The position numbers and the translations under genes were made by a program. Of a stretch of DNA of 64,000 nt, positions 62,625-64,000 are shown in pieces (position 1 is the first letter of the stretch; every line of letters starts with the position of its first letter). The DNA lies in assembly GCF_000633355.1 (NCBI RefSeq), contig NZ_AYMQ01000005.1, forward strand, positions 62,001 through 126,000, given 5' to 3'. Below the pieces are notes generated by a model, which was not told the origin of the DNA, did no database searches, and saw only the letters and a program-made list of their open reading frames with translations. The stretch comes from Serratia sp. H1w (GTDB lineage Bacteria; Pseudomonadota; Gammaproteobacteria; Enterobacterales; Enterobacteriaceae).

Positions 62625-63596
62625 ATGAAATCGCTGGCTTACGACATAGTACGCACCACTCAACAGGCTGCCCTGGCAGCCTGGCCATTGCTGGGCTGTG
62701 GTGATAAAAGTCAGATTGATGGGGTTGCCGTCGCCGCCATGCGTGAGCAACTGAGCGGCATGGCGATGCAGGGGCAGATTGTGATCGGTGAAGGCGAAAT
62801 CGATCAGGCCCCGATGCTGTATATCGGTGAACGGTTGGGGAGTGGCAAGGGGCCAGCGGTAGATATTGCGGTTGACCCTATCGAAGGCACACGGATGGTG
62901 GCTATGGGGCAATATAATGCGCTGGCGGTGATCGCTTTCGCCCCTCATAACGCCTTGCTGCACGCCCCTGATATGTATATGCGCAAGATGGTAGTGGGGC
63001 CAGGGGCCAAAGGAGCTATCGACTTGCGACTGCCTCTTGAGCAAAACCTGCGGCAAGTCGCGCAGGCTCTAGGCAAACCACTGCACCAACTTCGGATGAT
63101 CACGCTGGATAAACCGCGCCATGAGCAAATACGCCAACAGGCGCAGGCGCTCGGGGTGAAGATTTTTGCCATTCCAGACGGTGACGTCGCCGCCAGCCTG
63201 ATGACCTGCCTGCCTGGTGGTGAAGCCGACATCATGTATACCCTCGGGGGCGCACCGGAAGGGGTTATTTCTGCCTGTGCGGTGCGCCCGCTGGGCGGGG
63301 ATATGCAGGCCGAACTGATCGACTTCTGCCAGGCGAAAGGAGATACGCCCCAGAACAGGATACTGGCACAGGAAGAACGACGGCGTTGCAGCAGCATGGG
63401 GATTGAGATTAACGCCATCTTGCCGCTCAATGCCCTGATCGCCAGCGATGAGGTGATTTTTTCGGCAACCGGGATCACCAAAGGTGACATTATCGGCGGT
63501 ATAAAACAAAAAGAGGGGTACTTGAGCACAGAAACCCTTATGATCAATGGTACCGACGGATCGTGTAATAGAATTCATACATTACACTTGCATTGA
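62625..63596 (+). CDS. yggF: Class II fructose-1,6-bisphosphatase-like protein YggF (GlpX family)
   Basis: Li+-sensitive phosphatase-superfamily protein of 323 residues (E. coli YggF 321). Metal and substrate motifs: IVIGEGEIDQAPMLYIGE, VDPIEGTRMVAMGQ, TLDKPRHEQIR, and the C-terminal ATGITKGDIIGG. Fructose-1,6-bisphosphatase activity is shown for E. coli YggF; in this operon it may dephosphorylate the bisphosphate of a less usual ketose. ATG at 62625 is only four bases after the yggP stop. Confidence 0.9.
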   Translation: MKSLAYDIVRTTQQAALAAWPLLGCGDKSQIDGVAVAAMREQLSGMAMQGQIVIGEGEIDQAPMLYIGERLGSGKGPAVDIAVDPIEGTRMVAMGQYNALAVIAFAPHNALLHAPDMYMRKMVVGPGAKGAIDLRLPLEQNLRQVAQALGKPLHQLRMITLDKPRHEQIRQQAQALGVKIFAIPDGDVAASLMTCLPGGEADIMYTLGGAPEGVISACAVRPLGGDMQAELIDFCQAKGDTPQNRILAQEERRRCSSMGIEINAILPLNALIASDEVIFSATGITKGDIIGGIKQKEGYLSTETLMINGTDGSCNRIHTLHLH

Positions 63597-63612
63597 TGGT
63601 ATCGCAGGACGA

Positions 63613-64000
63613 ATGAAAACGCTGACAGAAGATGAAATAATTGAACAACTGGACGAGCAGCAACAATTGCTCACTTGGTTACTGAAGGCCAATGAGATTT
63701 TATTTTCTGCTGTCAAAACCTATTTGCCGCAGGTATTCGTCAATAACGATCCCGATATACAAGAATATGCGGTGAAGCCATTGTTAGCAAAATCCGGCCC
63801 CTTGGACAATATGGAGGTTGCCCTGCGTTTGCTGTATGCGCTGGGTAAAATCAAGAAAACCGTTTATGCCGATATCATCTGTCTTTCACAATTCAGCCAG
63901 CATGTGCAGGCTGAAAATGGCTCACTGAGCTTTCATGATGAAATGACCTTTGATTTTATTGCCAACCTGAACGCCATTACGGAAAACGAGCAGCTTTTCA
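63613..64000 (+). CDS. yggD: MtlR-family regulator YggD, truncated by window edge
   Basis: The first 129 residues of a MtlR/YggD family protein, open to the window end. Starts MKTLTEDEIIEQLDEQQQLL. QEYAVKPLLAKSGPLDNMEV, ALRLLYALGKIKKTVYADII and FHDEMTFDFIANLNAITENE align with E. coli YggD (about 169). MtlR-type proteins repress mannitol-family PTS operons through regulator contacts. Ribosome site AGGA five bases upstream. Fifth gene of the operon; yggC (a kinase-like gene) is expected just beyond the window. Confidence 0.85.
   Translation, partial: MKTLTEDEIIEQLDEQQQLLTWLLKANEILFSAVKTYLPQVFVNNDPDIQEYAVKPLLAKSGPLDNMEVALRLLYALGKIKKTVYADIICLSQFSQHVQAENGSLSFHDEMTFDFIANLNAITENEQLF

Overview
The window looks like chromosome of a mid-to-high-GC Enterobacterales bacterium, most probably Serratia or a close Yersiniaceae relative. 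This rests on recognised orthologues and gene order (sapABCDF, pspF-pspABCD-ycjXF, tyrR-tpx-ycjG-mpaA-mppA, zntB-fnrS, ttcA, ydbK/nifJ, hslJ-ldhA-ydbH-ynbE-ydbL, azoR-hrpA, cmtBA-yggPFD). All of these follow Escherichia coli families, but with E. coli blocks missing (puu, pspE, ycjM-V, dbpA) and other genes in their place. I see no rRNA, tRNA, CRISPR array, integrase or insertion sequence. Species was not determined.

Layout. 1-6.3 kb: osmB, an araD-type epimerase, the DeoR regulator yciT, and a glycyl-radical enzyme operon (ybiY activase, ybiW) divergent from fsaA, with one FNR-type box between the divergent promoters. These enzymes match the 'anhydroglycolysis' route known from E. coli. 6.4-15.6 kb: cstA, rnb (RNase II), ydeP, a LysR regulator, a two-domain CMD/alkylhydroperoxidase-like protein and a possible 31-codon gene. 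15.9-21.2 kb: the sap operon. 21.4-23.3 kb: an unlisted small RNA gene, ryhB, with a Fur box, then a flavodoxin-fold oxidoreductase and a divergent LysR regulator. 23.3-28.7 kb: the phage-shock region, with pspF divergent from a sigma-54-driven pspABCD-ycjX-ycjF. 28.9-32.0 kb: an M20 amidohydrolase plus MHS transporter module and an unknown secreted protein, inserted before tyrR. 32.3-38.6 kb: tyrR, tpx, and the murein-peptide recycling genes ycjG, mpaA and mppA. 38.8-42.6 kb: a frameshifted zntB, the FNR-controlled sRNA gene fnrS, a VOC protein, ttcA, and an AT-richer patch coding an unknown membrane-anchored protein. 42.6-52.9 kb: nifJ/ydbK, an EmrE-type pump, lipoproteins, ldhA, ydbH-ynbE-ydbL and azoR. 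53.3-59.2 kb: hrpA and a divergent MFS/AraC pair. 59.2 kb to the end: a CRP-box-preceded hexitol-type PTS operon, cut off inside yggD.

Two themes link the genes. First, oxygen-limited metabolism recurs: the glycyl-radical operon with its FNR box, FnrS with its FNR box, pyruvate:flavodoxin oxidoreductase and D-lactate dehydrogenase. Second, many intergenic gaps carry two short dispersed palindromic repeats, one centred on a GGGCGC...GCGCCC palindrome and one on CCCTCTCC...GGGAGAGGG. Twice these are joined by a conserved linker into a composite element of about 97 bp.
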